A DNA stretch of 64,000 bases from Hyalella azteca. Its lineage: Eukaryota > Arthropoda > Malacostraca > Amphipoda > Hyalellidae. The notes under the pieces were generated by a model that saw only the letters and a program-made list of their open reading frames with translations, did not search any database and was not told where the DNA came from. Below are positions 34,408 through 45,355 of the stretch, piece after piece. The first letter of the stretch is position 1. Every line of letters starts with the position of its first letter. The position numbers and the translations under genes were made by a program. The DNA is taken from assembly GCF_000764305.2 (NCBI RefSeq), contig NW_025930751.1, forward strand, positions 1 through 64,000, in the 5' to 3' direction.

Positions 34408-36323
34408 TTATGGGCCCATGTAGGAAGTTTTGTTGGGATGATCACCCACCAGGGCCAAGCCCCTGTCTCTCCAGGCCGCGTCCAGGTCCTGGGCAACGTC
34501 GCTCAAGATCTGTTGTCTAAGAGCCATCTCCTGCTTCAGCGCCGACAGTTCCTGCTCAGAAAAGATCGGTAATATTTCGACAAATTCAAACAATTTATGC
34601 AAACTGTGTAATTAAATGTATGTATAAGTTGAGTGCATTGTTACTTATCTAGCCTATTTTTATGTTTACCGTCATTAAGGTAGGTTGTCATTGCCACATT
34701 TATCCGAGAGTATTGTACCATGAGCTGTAATACTTAGCTAGGCACCGTAGTGCTAATTCCAAGCTCCTTTGTCCACATTGGATGTTGATGAAATAAAAAC
34801 ATATTAAAACGTACTAATAATTTTCAATGCAATCATACACATTGATAATTTCAAACCATTTCCTCTTCTTGCGAATCTATTTTAGGAAAAAAAAACTCAG
34901 CTGGTGTCGACCCTAAGAAAAAATAATCTCCGACTGAAAAGTTTTTACTGAACAAATTTCTTGTATGTGCATTGTACACGCATCTTCTTTTTCCAACTGC
35001 ATGTTGCGAGCCTAGGCATAAATGCATATCTTCCATTACTTCTATGCCAGGTAATGCTTGTCAAATAGTCCAGTGGTTCCCAAACTTTTTCAGGCTGGCG
35101 GTCCCTTTGGCTTCCCAATGAATCTCTATCACAAATAGAACCCCATTTAGTTAACCAATATATTTTTTTACAGTTTAACTGTTTCAGCACTAGAAATTCG
35201 AGACGGCTCGTACAAATTTACGGCCGGACTCGTGACCAATCTCCAAATTCAGTTACTAAGGAATATCTCCCAAACTAATGAACGCAGCTCGATAAAACTT
35301 GGAAGACTTATTCATTAGGACCTAACGGTAACTTGTGAAAAAAATTTAAATTTTACCTTCATTCGGGAGTTATATGACGATATGGGCCGAAATTCGCAGT
35401 GTTCAAAGAATTTCTTCCAAACTATTGAACAGATTCGAAAGAATTTTTGAATATAAATTCCTTACTAACAAACGGTGATTTTTAGCTCGTGAAAAATTTA
35501 TTCAATTCGGAGTCATGTTCTGCACGTGCTGTGTACAAATCGTCAAACAAACGTACGAACTTCTGACTTCAATTTCGCGGACTGCCGCCCCCCTATTGCC
35601 CCTTTCTTCTTCACCGCGTCCCTTCCCCCAGATCTTTCCAACGCCCCCAGGGGGGCGATATCGCCCACTTTGGGAACCACTGTCATATACTTTTTCCAAC
35701 GGGTGCTTTCGTAAAATTCCATGTAAATGGATAAATCTGTACATAACAAAACCTTTAACCATGCTTTAGACAGGAACACATGGTAGCTCTTACCGTATCG
35801 AGTTTTCTTCAACCACAAGTTAGGTAGCAACACACGGAAGCTCCTACCGTATCGTGTAACCTTCAACTAAAAGTTAGGCACCAACACACGGAAGTTCCTA
35901 CCGTATGATCGTGTAACCTTTAATTAAAAGTTAGGCACCAACACACGGAAGTTCCTACCGTATGATCGTGTAACCTTTAATTAAAAGTTAGGCACCAACA
36001 CACGGAAGTTCCTACCGTATGATCGTGTAACCTTTAATTAAAAGTTAGGCACCAACACACGGAAGTTCCTACCGTATGATCGTGTAACCTTTAATTAAAA
36101 GTTAGGCAGCACCACACGGAAGCTCCTACCGTATCGTGTAACCTTCAACTGAAAGTTAGGCACCAACACACCGAAGTTCCTACCGTATCTTGTAACTAAA
36201 AGTTAGGCAGCAACATATGGAAGCTCCTACCGTATCGACTGCAGGGTGTGCAGCGGTGTGCATCGGCGCCACTGCAGCAAGCGTCACCACAAGCGCCGCC
36301 ACGCTGAACAGACTTGTCGCCAT
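34408..36323 (-). CDS. Candidate small secreted protein (2 exons, minus strand)
   Basis: Exon 1 runs from the ATG at 36323 to 36231 and exon 2 from 34551 to the stop at 34408; both joints are phase 0, giving 78 aa. Exon 1 has a good start context (A at -3, G at +4) and encodes a clear signal peptide, MATSLFSVAALVVTLAAVAP, followed by MHTAAHPAVDT. Exon 2, after a TTTTCTGAGCAG acceptor, encodes a helical, possibly coiled-coil stretch (ELSALKQEMALRQQILSDVA) ending HPNKTSYMGP. A TATA box lies upstream (36391-36398). The first exon's donor (ACG|GTAGGA) is the start of a 57-bp minisatellite that fills part of the intron, along with a hAT-like element. No family recognised and no dibasic cleavage sites. 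An alternative donor at 34445 would imply further exons, which the adapter scar at 34084 could have cut off. Pairing of the two exons is inference. Confidence 0.45.
35071..35682. mobile_element. Non-autonomous hAT-like element
   Basis: The left end CAGTGGTTCCCAAACTTTTT and the right end, which in reverse complement starts CAGTGGTTCCCAAAGTGGGC, share a 14-base terminus typical of hAT elements. The flanks TCAAATAG (35061-35068) and TCATATAC (35683-35690) agree at 6 of 8 positions, an imperfect target duplication that also needs two extra bases at the left end. The interior has no transposase ORF but contains two diverged copies of a CAAACTA.TGAACAGATTCGA-like segment about 130 bases apart. Confidence 0.6.
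35763..36238. repeat. Minisatellite, about 8.5 units of 47-57 bp
   Basis: Units start near 35763, 35817, 35871, 35928, 35985, 36042, 36099, 36153 and 36200. Four central units of 57 bp are almost identical; outer ones are 54, 54, 54 and 47 bp and more diverged. Each contains TTCCTACCGTA, so on the minus strand each carries CGGTAGGA, a 5' splice-site-like motif. The right-most copy coincides with the donor of the candidate exon at 36231-36323. No variable spacers, so not a CRISPR array. Confidence 0.92.
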
Positions 36324-36390
36324 GATGTCGTCTGCGATGTAATAAAGATCCATGTCGTCAGGAGACTCGCGGCCGGGGAGAATGTATTAA

Positions 36391-36398
36391 CTTATATA
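36391..36398 (-). promoter_or_regulatory. TATA box of the candidate minus-strand gene
   Basis: On the minus strand TATATAAG stands about 70 bases upstream of the ATG at 36323. The 30-base spacing puts the start site near 36366-36370, where CGCGAGTCTCC could act as initiator but is not a strong match. The 5' UTR would be about 45 bases with one upstream ATG near 36349. Confidence 0.45.
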
Positions 36399-38756
36399 GC
36401 AATTATTGAGAAAATATCTAGAGTGATAAACCGGTTTGTTCCAGTCTTGTCCTCTGTCTTGTGAAAACAAAATATATCTGCAGCAGTATCTACCGCTAGA
36501 TATGAAGGAATCATATTGTCCGAATAGTGACTCACAAGCAGCTTTACTACAGAGACGTTCTTTGCCGGGTCAAACTGGATCAGGATGGCACCTACAAACG
36601 CAAAGAATGCATCGCTATTTGAACAAAGTATCACTCATCTCTCTGAGTGTCGGTTTGCCGCCACATTTCTTAGCGAGGTCATGAAACTTAAGTAATTGCC
36701 CATAGTAAGAGGGTGCATCAAAAAGTTCAAGGAACATAGACTGAAAATTCTATGAAAAGAATATGTGGCCAATGCACCTGAACGATCCTGTATCGATGTA
36801 AATTCATGGAGGTCATGGACTCTCAAATCAAAGAACATCCAAATCATTGACTCTCTGGAATAAGAATATGATGACTGTGCCTCAAATAAATAAGCAACCT
36901 ACAAATGGATTAGTCGTTCCAGAAGCGAAAAATGTGACCAAAATGACCCCCACAGAGGCAGGCCATGCACATCAGTTTGTGGGAAAAACATTGATGTTGT
37001 TCGTGATCTCAGTGAAAAAGATTGGCGAATAACCACCGAATCATTAGGAGACAACCTTAACATCTCCGTGGGTTCTACACATACAATTCTGGTGAGTAGT
37101 TTGGGACTCCCATTTCAATCTTTTCTCTCTACGAATATATTTTACGGTCCTGGTAAAATCCCGGCACAAAAGTACGGTGATTACGGCTATATTCAAGCTT
37201 GAAACAACTAAGAAACATTGAAAGATATATGTAAGAGTGTAAGTATTGTGAGTTGTTTTGAGATTATCTCCGTTCCGTTTTTTATGAGATTTAACTTCAT
37301 TCCGCATTTTAATTTTGTGACTGGCCGCCGAGATGCAGCGATTCTTCCACAAAATATATTTTATGGAACGAAAGACTTTGAGGCAGCTTTGCTTAGTATC
37401 CATTGTTATCTTTGAAAATCAGTGTTTTGTTGCGTTGCGTGCACTCTATGATACGGCGGAAAACTCCGTGAAATTCATGTATATCAATCACATCAACGAA
37501 AAAGACTAATGTTTGTTAAAACTAAGAATTTTGAACAAATAACTTTGTACTATTTTTCCAAGTAACTTGCATTCTTATACGAGATGTGGCAAAAGTTATA
37601 CAAGAATGAGATGAAAGCTCGCAGTCTCCTCGCACCACTCACCCAATATGTGCGACGAGTTGTCACTGAGAGCTTCTGCTGCGAAGTGAGCGCAAGAACC
37701 TGTTGCGTCCCTTATATACCTAGAGCGTCGCATCAGGCTGTCGTGCGACATCGAAATAAAGCCTGTGCAAATGAAGCTATTAGCCTAACGCAATTGATTT
37801 AATTTATCTTGATCCTGCGTAGATGGGAGAGATCTGACTGTGCCAGCGCATGTTGCATACGCATAAATTTCGAAGACGTTGAGTTGAAAAAAACGTTGTG
37901 GCTCTTGATTGCCTTCTCGTTGTCGCTTGTGTTATACAATTTATCTTAAAAATTTGGGTATAGTGAAATAGTAAATTTTACGGGGTATATTAAAATGCAA
38001 ATTCATTAATTATCGTGAAGAAAATAGTCAAGTTTTTCTATGTGGTAAAAGAAGCTGAGAACTCACCGGAATCTATTCAATCCATTATTCGCAAGTCTTC
38101 GCCATTAGTCTACGGAAATTGAAACCAGTATTTATTTATCTCTGTCGTATCTCAACCGGACTGCCTTCTCAAAAGTTCGTTCGCCGATCGTAAGTTCTGC
38201 AACATTAAATGCAATTTTGTTTCAAATTGCTAAGATTATGACATCAGTGAATGAAAGGAATCTGTAATAATGATTTTGAAACGACCAACTAACTTCAGAG
38301 ATGCTGCCAGTAGTGGCGAAACTAAATGACATCATATTTACCATTTTCAAGGTTTGCTCTCAGGTTTGCTTATAACAGCAGCATTTCCGTTGCTCCCAAA
38401 TGTTTTACTCATTACAGGAAAAGGGGGGACTCAAACAACCGTAGCTGCTTGAACATCCTCGCTCTCGCTGATAGCATCAACGCCACATAACTTCAATGAT
38501 ATAATCCAGAGTGAAAATAATGAAAATGTTTCTAGCATAATCCTCGGAAAAATAACATATTGGAAGTTATCAACCCAGAATGTGAGTACATGGTTATATT
38601 TTAAGCGGAAGATATATACACGAACAAGCAATGTGATGCTAGCAATCCCATTTCCTTATCGAACTGAAGTATAAGTTCATTATTACAAACTGTTGAATCC
38701 AAATATAAGGTAAAGGTTCAAAAAATTTGTGTAGGTTTTCCTCTCAGGAATCTATA
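36399..38756. other. Intergenic stretch, nothing recognised
   Basis: About 2.4 kb. ORFs on both strands (for example 37044-37403 - and 37584-37802 +) show no recognised domain, signal peptide or splice context. Confidence 0.4.
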
Positions 38757-38788
38757 TATAATCTATCTCCCGATAGATTATATCGGGA
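38757..38788. other. Two overlapping, mutually exclusive hairpins
   Basis: TATAATCTATC (38757-38767) and GATAGATTATA (38772-38782) form an 11-bp stem with loop TCCC. TCCCGATA (38768-38775) and TATCGGGA (38781-38788) form an alternative 8-bp stem using the same central bases. The arrangement resembles an attenuator-like switch but may be chance in AT-rich DNA. Confidence 0.6.
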
Positions 38789-38960
38789 AAGAATAGATTA
38801 AATAATTAAAGTTGAAAATAATGACGTAAATAGTTCAGTATGTCTGTATTGAATCCATTCCTGCACAATCTACTGAAACGAATTAAAATTTAAATTTATT
38901 ATCTTGTTCTTGGTTAACATGTGCAACTATCATCAATCAATTAATTCTCTAACTATTATA

Positions 38961-39093
38961 CATATTACTCGATGTGCGCATAATAGAAAAATTTGTGTGT
39001 TTGTTGATTATTATATTTATATAAATGAAACATATTACTCGATGTGTGCATAATAGAAAAATTTGTGTTTGTTGATTATAATATTTATAAAAA
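38961..39093. repeat. 70-bp tandem duplication
   Basis: CATATTACTCGATGTGCGCA and the following text through TTGTTGATTATTATATTTAT recur at 39031 with a few differences. The second copy runs into a GC-rich stretch at 39095-39200 that contrasts sharply with its AT-rich surroundings. Confidence 0.85.
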
Positions 39094-39094
39094 C

Positions 39095-39225
39095 AGAAGG
39101 GAGAGTAGCTGGAGTGCGCGGAGCGATAGCGGTAGCGGGAGCGACAGGCGCACGCTGAGGCTGATGGATGAAAGAGCGGAGCGCGTCTCGCACGCTGACT
39201 GCTGCGGCAGTGTAAACTCGTTTTT
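39095..39225 (-). other. GC-rich island, possible exon of unknown function
   Basis: On the minus strand an acceptor-like TTTACACTGCCGCAG is followed by an open Ala/Pro/Arg-rich frame (QRAPVAPATAIAPRTPATLP). The composition is of low complexity and no family is recognised. It may equally be untranslated or repetitive DNA. Confidence 0.2.
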
Positions 39226-39369
39226 CGACCAAAACTTTTGGATTTTATTTTTAAACCGAATATTTCAGTTTTGAAAACAGTCCCGAAAATTGGTTCTCAG
39301 GTAACAAATGCTTTTGGTTCGAATAATTCATTTTAGATACTGCTATCTTCTTATACGGAAATTACTCCT

Positions 39370-39620
39370 CTTTCCATTCAAATGAGGTCGTTATTTTGAA
39401 TAGTCTCGCCCATATCGGGCATACTTTAATTTTAAGCCCATTTTCTCATATATGGAAAAAAGGCGTAAGGTGCTCGTCATTTCCGTCTGTCTGTCTGTTT
39501 GTCCGTCTGACCGTGACTTCACGTTTTCGTTCACGAGAAAATCGTTTCGTTCACTCACTGCAGTGAGTGAACGAAACGTTTTACTGAGTTTTTACTGAGT
39601 TTTTTTTTCATGGTAGCTTT
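39370..39620. repeat. GTCT-rich repeat segment with a perfect 36-bp palindrome
   Basis: A stretch with CGTCTGTCTGTCTGTTTGTC resembles the dispersed-repeat signature seen in copies A and B. Directly after it, 39543-39578 is a perfect palindrome without spacer (CGTTTCGTTCACTCACTG and its reverse complement), then a short TTTTACTGAG duplication. Confidence 0.7.
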
Positions 39621-39689
39621 CTTTACGTTACTTGCGTTAACTTAAGTAACGTTACTTTGTTTACGTTACTGGCCTTCTTACTATTAAGT

Positions 39690-41239
39690 TTTAGAAAAGC
39701 AATACGTGGACGAAAAAATAATGTATATGGGTATGAAATTGGATCCGGCGTTCGACTTAAATTTTGGTTTTCTAATTGCTCTGGGTTTGAAAATTCTATG
39801 TTTCACAACCTTCTTGCTAAACAAGAATGCTCGTGCCCTCTTCAAAGTAATTTTTTGTTCTTTTTTGAAGGGAAGGAATGTCACTTGAAATGCTATCGTT
39901 TTTTTTGTCGTGAACGGAGCTGCAAGCAAATTAAAAAATTGCACGTTACAAACAAATTATTTTATTTCATTAGATTCAATTTAAAAAGTTCATATAAATG
40001 TTCGCAGTCAGTTTCTCGTAGCATAACAGGTTGTCACTGTGTATAGGCTAGCTTTCTCTCGCCCCGTAAGTTGAACGCCGTGTACAATTGAGAAGCTTAA
40101 TAGACGATATTTTATTTAAATCAGTCACGCATCTATACAAACTTAAGGGTATGAAGATAAAATTCCCCAAATTTACAGAAGAAACGTATAAATTAATCGT
40201 AATAATTAATGTTGTTGGTATCGCTGTAGGTAATTTGAATGAATGGCAGTAGGTAATTTGGCGAGTTCATAAATCCAATCAATCAAAGTGTCAAGAATAT
40301 AATCTAGCATATCATCATTATTGTGCACGAGTCTCCAGACTCGCACTGCGTCTCCAGTTTTTGTTAGCCCGAGTTGCCCATGAGCTTTTCTATGGGACCA
40401 CACAAACTGCAGGTTGACCAACAACAATAGCCATAATCAATTAGCATCGTGTCCCTCTACCGTGGTAACAATAAATAAAGCATTGGTCTTGTCAGAAAAC
40501 AATTTCCTTACATTTATTTCCCACAAGCTGCTGTGAACACATTGAATGATGATCTTTAGTTGCCAATGTCTGGGTACATAACAATAATAGCTTAGGTACA
40601 TTATTACCGTACATAGCAATCCAGTAAAAATAAATTTATTAGAGCTGCCAAATGGATGAGGGTGTGGACTTCAACATTTCTTGCTGATTGGTGGAAGCTG
40701 CCTCTTATATGTCGTTCTTATTTCTTTCCATAAATTAAATTAGAATACTTTAGCATTGTAGAGGAGTAGAAGGTATTGACGATTTTTGTCATTTCACATT
40801 TTCATAAGACAACAGATTATAATTTTATCATTGAGCCCCCAAAAATGGTTACAATCCAATCACTCGCATGTAACTTAAATGTAACAGTATTTGCATATGG
40901 CTGTATACCGTAAATATTGCAAATACTTTTGGATATGGCAGTATTTGAAACAAAATGTAGCAATTAGACTCTGAAAAAGTATATTTGCAACACTAAATCT
41001 AAACACTAAATCTATTGGCAAATCTAAACGCATTACTTATGTCCCGAAATTACTTATTTTTATTTCATACAAGAGCTGAATTCCTGATGTGTGGCTTCTC
41101 ATTTATGAAACGCGCATGGTCTCCACACTTCCAGATTGAGGATGATCATGAATAACGCTGTACGACTGAACTCCTGAAACTCTATTCAATTCCGTATTGC
41201 GGTTTAGTGATATAGAAATTGTTGTAGTTACTATCAAGA
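39690..41239. other. Intergenic stretch, nothing recognised
   Basis: AT-rich sequence with ORFs at 39657-40046 + and 39684-39944 - that overlap each other and show no domain. No convincing gene or repeat. Confidence 0.4.
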
Positions 41240-41454
41240 ACACGCATGCTGCGTCCCATCTTGGGGGCGATGCCTGACATCTTCCCAAGGAGTAAGGCTG
41301 CCAGGTCACCTGAAGTCTCACAGTCCGGTGCCTTAGATTGCTTTACCTACCAAGCCATCAATGGGAATTGGGCCTACGATTGCATGTACATTCGTAGCAT
41401 ACCCGCTACAGTGTCACCCTCAAACTTAGAAGCGCTCCTGTATGTTGGCCACTC
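41240..41454 (+). CDS. Possible exon with C-type-lectin-like end, uncertain
   Basis: A plus-strand frame reads GALDCFTYQAINGNWAYDCM, resembling the C...G.W.D..C end of a C-type lectin domain. The frame reaches a donor-like CACTC|GTAAGC at 41455. An acceptor CTTTCTTTACAG at 41561 could continue it in phase. No upstream lectin exon was found, and the minus strand over 41374-41574 is also open, so the strand is not certain. It could be a lectin gene piece, a pseudogene or a chance frame. Confidence 0.25.
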
Positions 41455-42061
41455 GTAAGCTCGTCTGAGTGAGCCCAAGCCTGGCGACGGTGGGGTGAGG
41501 TGCCATAGAAGTACAGAAACGTTGTCTTGGAGTCCTCGGTTGCCTTCACTTTCTTTACAGCAAAAGATTTGCATTTCAGACTCTCGTCATTTATTGTACA
41601 GAGATACCTGTGTCGGTGAACTCATCTTCACGGTAATCACGATAAGACCAAATTAAATGACCACCCGCTATTCAATATTTTTCTCGGAAGGTGATGGAAG
41701 ATCCGACAATAAAATGAACTAACTTCATTACAGAAACCTTTATCATATTTATCTAAAAGTACTCGTACATATCCAACAAACGGCAACTTTTAAAATACTT
41801 TTACGTGTGGTCTTGGGTGAAGAAACTGTGCTCCAAGATGCCACCCTAAACGCACACTTGCTTCTTCCTGCCTGCTGGTCGTGAGAGAGGGGCCGCAGTA
41901 AAGTAGAGCGAACGTTCGAAATAACGCGTGAAAAGTAATTTTGGCGTAGGACCCACAATCTCTTAGTAGCATATCTCTATTCCATCTCAACTTTTTTTAT
42001 GATCACACAATCAAATTTTATTATTTTCCAGGATTTTTCTAAAATTTACGTCTAAATATAT
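41455..42061. other. Unassigned stretch with open frames on both strands
   Basis: Overlapping minus-strand ORFs at 41374-41574, 41749-41958 and 41790-41990 have no recognised domain. The patch is somewhat richer in G+C than the surroundings and may be decayed coding or transposon sequence. Confidence 0.35.
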
Positions 42062-42179
42062 GGCACGCCGGTATCTGGTGGAAAAAACTTCCACTACAGT
42101 TCCTGGTCATTTCTTTTTAAAACATAAAAAATGACCAGGAACTACAGTGGAAGTCCCTTCCATCAGATACCAGAATGCC
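42062..42179. repeat. Large foldback: 55-base arms around a short AT loop
   Basis: The left arm 42062-42117 contains ACTTCCACTACAGTTCCTGG and TCATTT; the right arm 42125-42179 contains AAATGACCAGGAACTACAGT and GGAAGT. The arms pair nearly completely, with small mismatches and decreasing match toward the outer ends (GGCA/TGCC still pair). It could be a foldback MITE or a microRNA-like hairpin. Confidence 0.85.
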
Positions 42180-42489
42180 TGCGTGAATATTGCAGATTAA
42201 ATTCAACCTAATTATATATTAAATGCGAAATTATTTAACCTTGTCCATGTAATTTCTATCATTTGGGATTTAGTTCCTACAGGTACACTAATAAAATTAC
42301 TATTTTAAAAAATACGACCAAAAAATGACTAAGTTACCAATTATTCAATAATTATTCATATATAACGTTCTTATATTTTCGTTTAGTAATGTTTCTGATT
42401 TTTTCTAACTAAATTGGCTTAATTGAACATTAATGTTTACAAAATCTAAACTCTCCTAGCGATAAATTCACTCTCAAGTCCGGAATTGT

Positions 42490-42696
42490 CACCTATAGTG
42501 GAACTAAAAACTGTAAAGTTTATGAACAGAAGAGAGGTTCGAGTGCCGGCCTAACGAAGCATAATTCATCATTGTAGGGTCACACAGCTGCTGCCCGCCA
42601 TATTGGCAGATAATGCATTTGTCTTCCTCATCGACCGATATAAAGTCTACGCTATCCTGGCCTCTTCTTCCTGCCATGGACTCCACGACATTATGT
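42490..42696 (-). CDS. Unknown minus-strand ORF or exon with CIIC motif
   Basis: After an acceptor-like GATTTTCTCCAG (minus strand) an open frame continues through ESMAGRRGQDSVDFISVDEE and DKCIICQYGGQQLCDPTMMN to a stop near 42504. The DKCIICQ phrase resembles the start of cysteine-rich motifs in repeat-derived hypothetical proteins of invertebrates, but this is a weak recollection. No partner exon was found. Confidence 0.3.
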
Positions 42697-44807
42697 CTTT
42701 CTGGAGAAAATCGTTTTGTTATTTATGCATATATCGGTCCTAAGTGCTAGAACATTTTCTTTTCATTAGAACAAAATCAAAATTCAACTGTGTAAACATT
42801 AGCTTTCCCATTCTTGTCATGCATTTTTAATTGAATTGCTTAGATTTTTGTTTTTGATATCGAAGTACATATGGTGTCAGATTAAATGTTAATGCTAAGT
42901 TTATTATATTTAAAATTATAATGAATAGCCGCCATAAAATAAATTATGAATAGATTAATAGTTAATGAATAAACATTGAGTCATTAAATTTATAGTTATA
43001 ATTTATAAATTTGCTCTTAATTAATTGAGGCACGAATGACACAAATGCGTTTTTTTATGTTTTCGGAAAGTCTTCTGAACATCCACGCGCTGCTATACCC
43101 AACCGTTTGTATGATCAGCAGCTCATGCAATGAATGAAAGAACACAACAATATTTTGGTGCAGGTTCACTGGTCCCGTGGAGCAGCGGGGCGGTAAGAGC
43201 TCAGTGACGTGACCACGCCTAATGGATCTCCCGCTGAGACCTCGGGAGCTAAACGGCGTTCCTGAGAGTGTGTTTCGCCATACGCCTCAGGAGAGTAGAA
43301 AACTCTGTTCTTATCTTGTTTCCTAAAATACAGAAAGTAATAGAGATTATTCATTTTAAAATTTCTAATACCCTTTTTCAGTTGTTGATTACTAAATTAA
43401 TTAAAATTTGTTTTAGCCGCAAAACTAATGACACAAACTCATTAAATGCAAATCTTGAAAATAATAACACTTCTGCGGATGTTCATATGAATTGAACTAT
43501 GCCGTTGTTTTTCAAGGAGATTACCGGAATAAAACTCAATTGAAATGTGATGTCACTTAGAATTTGCTACCATCTGCTGGTCTTTTGTCCACCAGGCTTC
43601 ATATTGCAAATAATCATATCCATAGCGATTAGCGTGTGTGCGAGCCTCATATCAACTAAAATAACTGATTTCATAAATGCTGATTTTATCTAGCAAAGGT
43701 TCTAATTGTAACAGTCGACACAATTTAATATTATTGAAGCCCCTACAAACTCACTGATTAAATATAATCGACGAATGTTATCAGTAAATGTTTACTATGC
43801 GCGTCAAAAAAATTTATCGCTTTTTCTGTACAAGTTTTATATTTGCTTGAACTTGGCATCGAGAACGCAACAGAAACTATCTCTAAATTATTAGGAGGGA
43901 GTGTATTAATTTATGTCACAGCACGCGAATTTCGGATAATGATACAATATGCATATTTTCTGAAATACAAATTGGTAGTAAATTACATGGTAGAAACGCG
44001 AAGTAAATGATTAGAAAGAGAACTGGGGTGGGAATAAGAGCTTGATTTAGCCTCTAACTTGATCGATCTTACACGAGTTCATTAACTGTTGAAATGGAAT
44101 AATACATCAAAATCACCGATAAAAGTTTAAATTTTTTTAATTAACAAAATTTTCAAATATATATCGTTCAGGTTGAAAACTGTTCTTCACGACTTGATAA
44201 AAAATTATTTTTGGTAGTAGACCAAGAAAAGAAGATGCGAGCTATTTAACATGTGGTCGAACTGAAGAAAGAAGTTCCATTAATTATTTGATTACATTCA
44301 CAGGAAAAAGTATAAGCTAGGGATTTGATTTGACGATGTGACCATGTGCTAGTCCTAGGCTCAGTAGGCTGCAACACAGCGAGGTCGAGCACGAGATATT
44401 AAAAAAATGTATGATCTAAGTCCTATATTTAGCGTCATCCTTGAACCGACTCTTGTGACGAATGGCGTGTAAAATGCAGTGATATGTACATATATTCAAA
44501 TTGTAACGAACTTGTCATTATAGTAGTGGCAGTTAAACAGTCAAGTGTATTGGTTGGTGTAGTACGTCCTGAAATACATAGAAAACGCTGTTTTGAAGAC
44601 CAACCTAGTTATTTCTGACTTCAGTCAAATGTTTGTTTTGGCCCCTTTTGGGCAACTGTTTTGCCTTATAAGTTAATGCTAGAATATATACCAACTAAAT
44701 AATTTATCCACAGGTATTTACACAGCACCTCACTCTAATCAATAAAATTATATTCCAAAAAAGACGCCTTCTATTGGAGGATTAACAAAACATATTTCAT
44801 TTGAAAG
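42697..44807. other. Intergenic stretch with one GC-rich patch
   Basis: AT-rich except for 43164-43275. That patch on the minus strand reads SQERRLAPEVSAGDPLGVVT and further to a stop at 43166. No family is recognised, and no second exon could be linked to it. Confidence 0.35.
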
Positions 44808-45096
44808 GAGATTAACAACCTCCCTAATAGCATCGTTGACGCTCCGAGTATGAACATCTTCAAAAACAGACTAGACGAAGCTATGCAGGAGCATATGTTC
44901 AGTCCTAAATGCCTAGCAAATTACGGACCAGGCAATAAGTCCAGCAGCTATCTCAATCAATCGTCAGTTATGGAAAGATCGGGTTACAAAGGCCGGATCC
45001 CTTGTGAATCAAGTCACGAAAAGTTCAAGAATCGGCAAAAGGCCATCGGCCTATTTCTTCAACGCCGACACTTCTATTCTATTCTATTCCATTCTA
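44808..45096 (+). mobile_element. LINE 3' end: RT C-terminus, 3' UTR hairpin and TTCTA tail
   Basis: The frame from 44808 reads EINNLPNSIVDAPSMNIFKN then RLDEAM, the standard end of a CR1/Jockey-like RT ORF (NSLP.SIV.APSVN.FK.RLD). The 3' UTR ends in AATCGGCAAAAGGCCATCGG then CCTATTTCTTCAACGCCGAC, which contains an AGGCC/GGCCT hairpin, and closes with a TTCTA microsatellite tail, the product of target-primed reverse transcription. The copy is 5'-truncated, as is normal for LINEs. A second copy of the 3' part is at 34085-34246. Confidence 0.82.
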
Positions 45097-45121
45097 TATA
45101 AAACAACATATGGTAAGAGGC

Positions 45122-45355
45122 AGGGGCATTAAAATTGGCGCTATGAGTGGCGGGTTCATTTCTAGCTAGCTGTGAAAATTTTGCTTGTAGTTGGCGAGGT
45201 GGCTGAGTGGTTGAGAATAGCAAGATTTGGGCATCTAGTCGTGGATTAGAAGCCCCAGCAAACTGTAGAAATTTTGTGGTGCCTGGGATCGGCGACAGGG
45301 TAAATTTGACACAATTAACGACGGCGCTACTATTACTATTTACAAACAAAAAGAC
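45122..45355 (+). mobile_element. Diverged dimeric tRNA-derived SINE
   Basis: A degenerate first half (GGCGGGTTCATTTCTAG near 45150) is followed by GGCGAGGTGGCTGAGTGG, whose TGGCTGAGTGG is a perfect A-box, a decayed B-box (GTGGATTAGAAGCCCC) and a tail with GGGATCGGCGACAGGG and GGCGCTACTATTACTATT. Order and tail match the other three SINE copies. It sits 25 bases after the LINE tail. Confidence 0.7.

Noticed and set aside
35515..35866. Overlapping ORFs on both strands at the hAT right end
   Set aside because: They span the element's terminal repeat and the minisatellite; no protein motif.
35763..36238. CRISPR array
   Set aside because: Units are contiguous direct repeats without variable spacers, in a eukaryotic genome.
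37044..37403. 119-codon minus-strand ORF as a gene
   Set aside because: No domain, no splice context, and a plus-strand ORF of similar quality overlaps it.
39657..40046. 129-codon plus-strand ORF, Cys/Phe-rich
   Set aside because: Composition is that of random AT-rich sequence, and the minus strand is also open; no family recognised.
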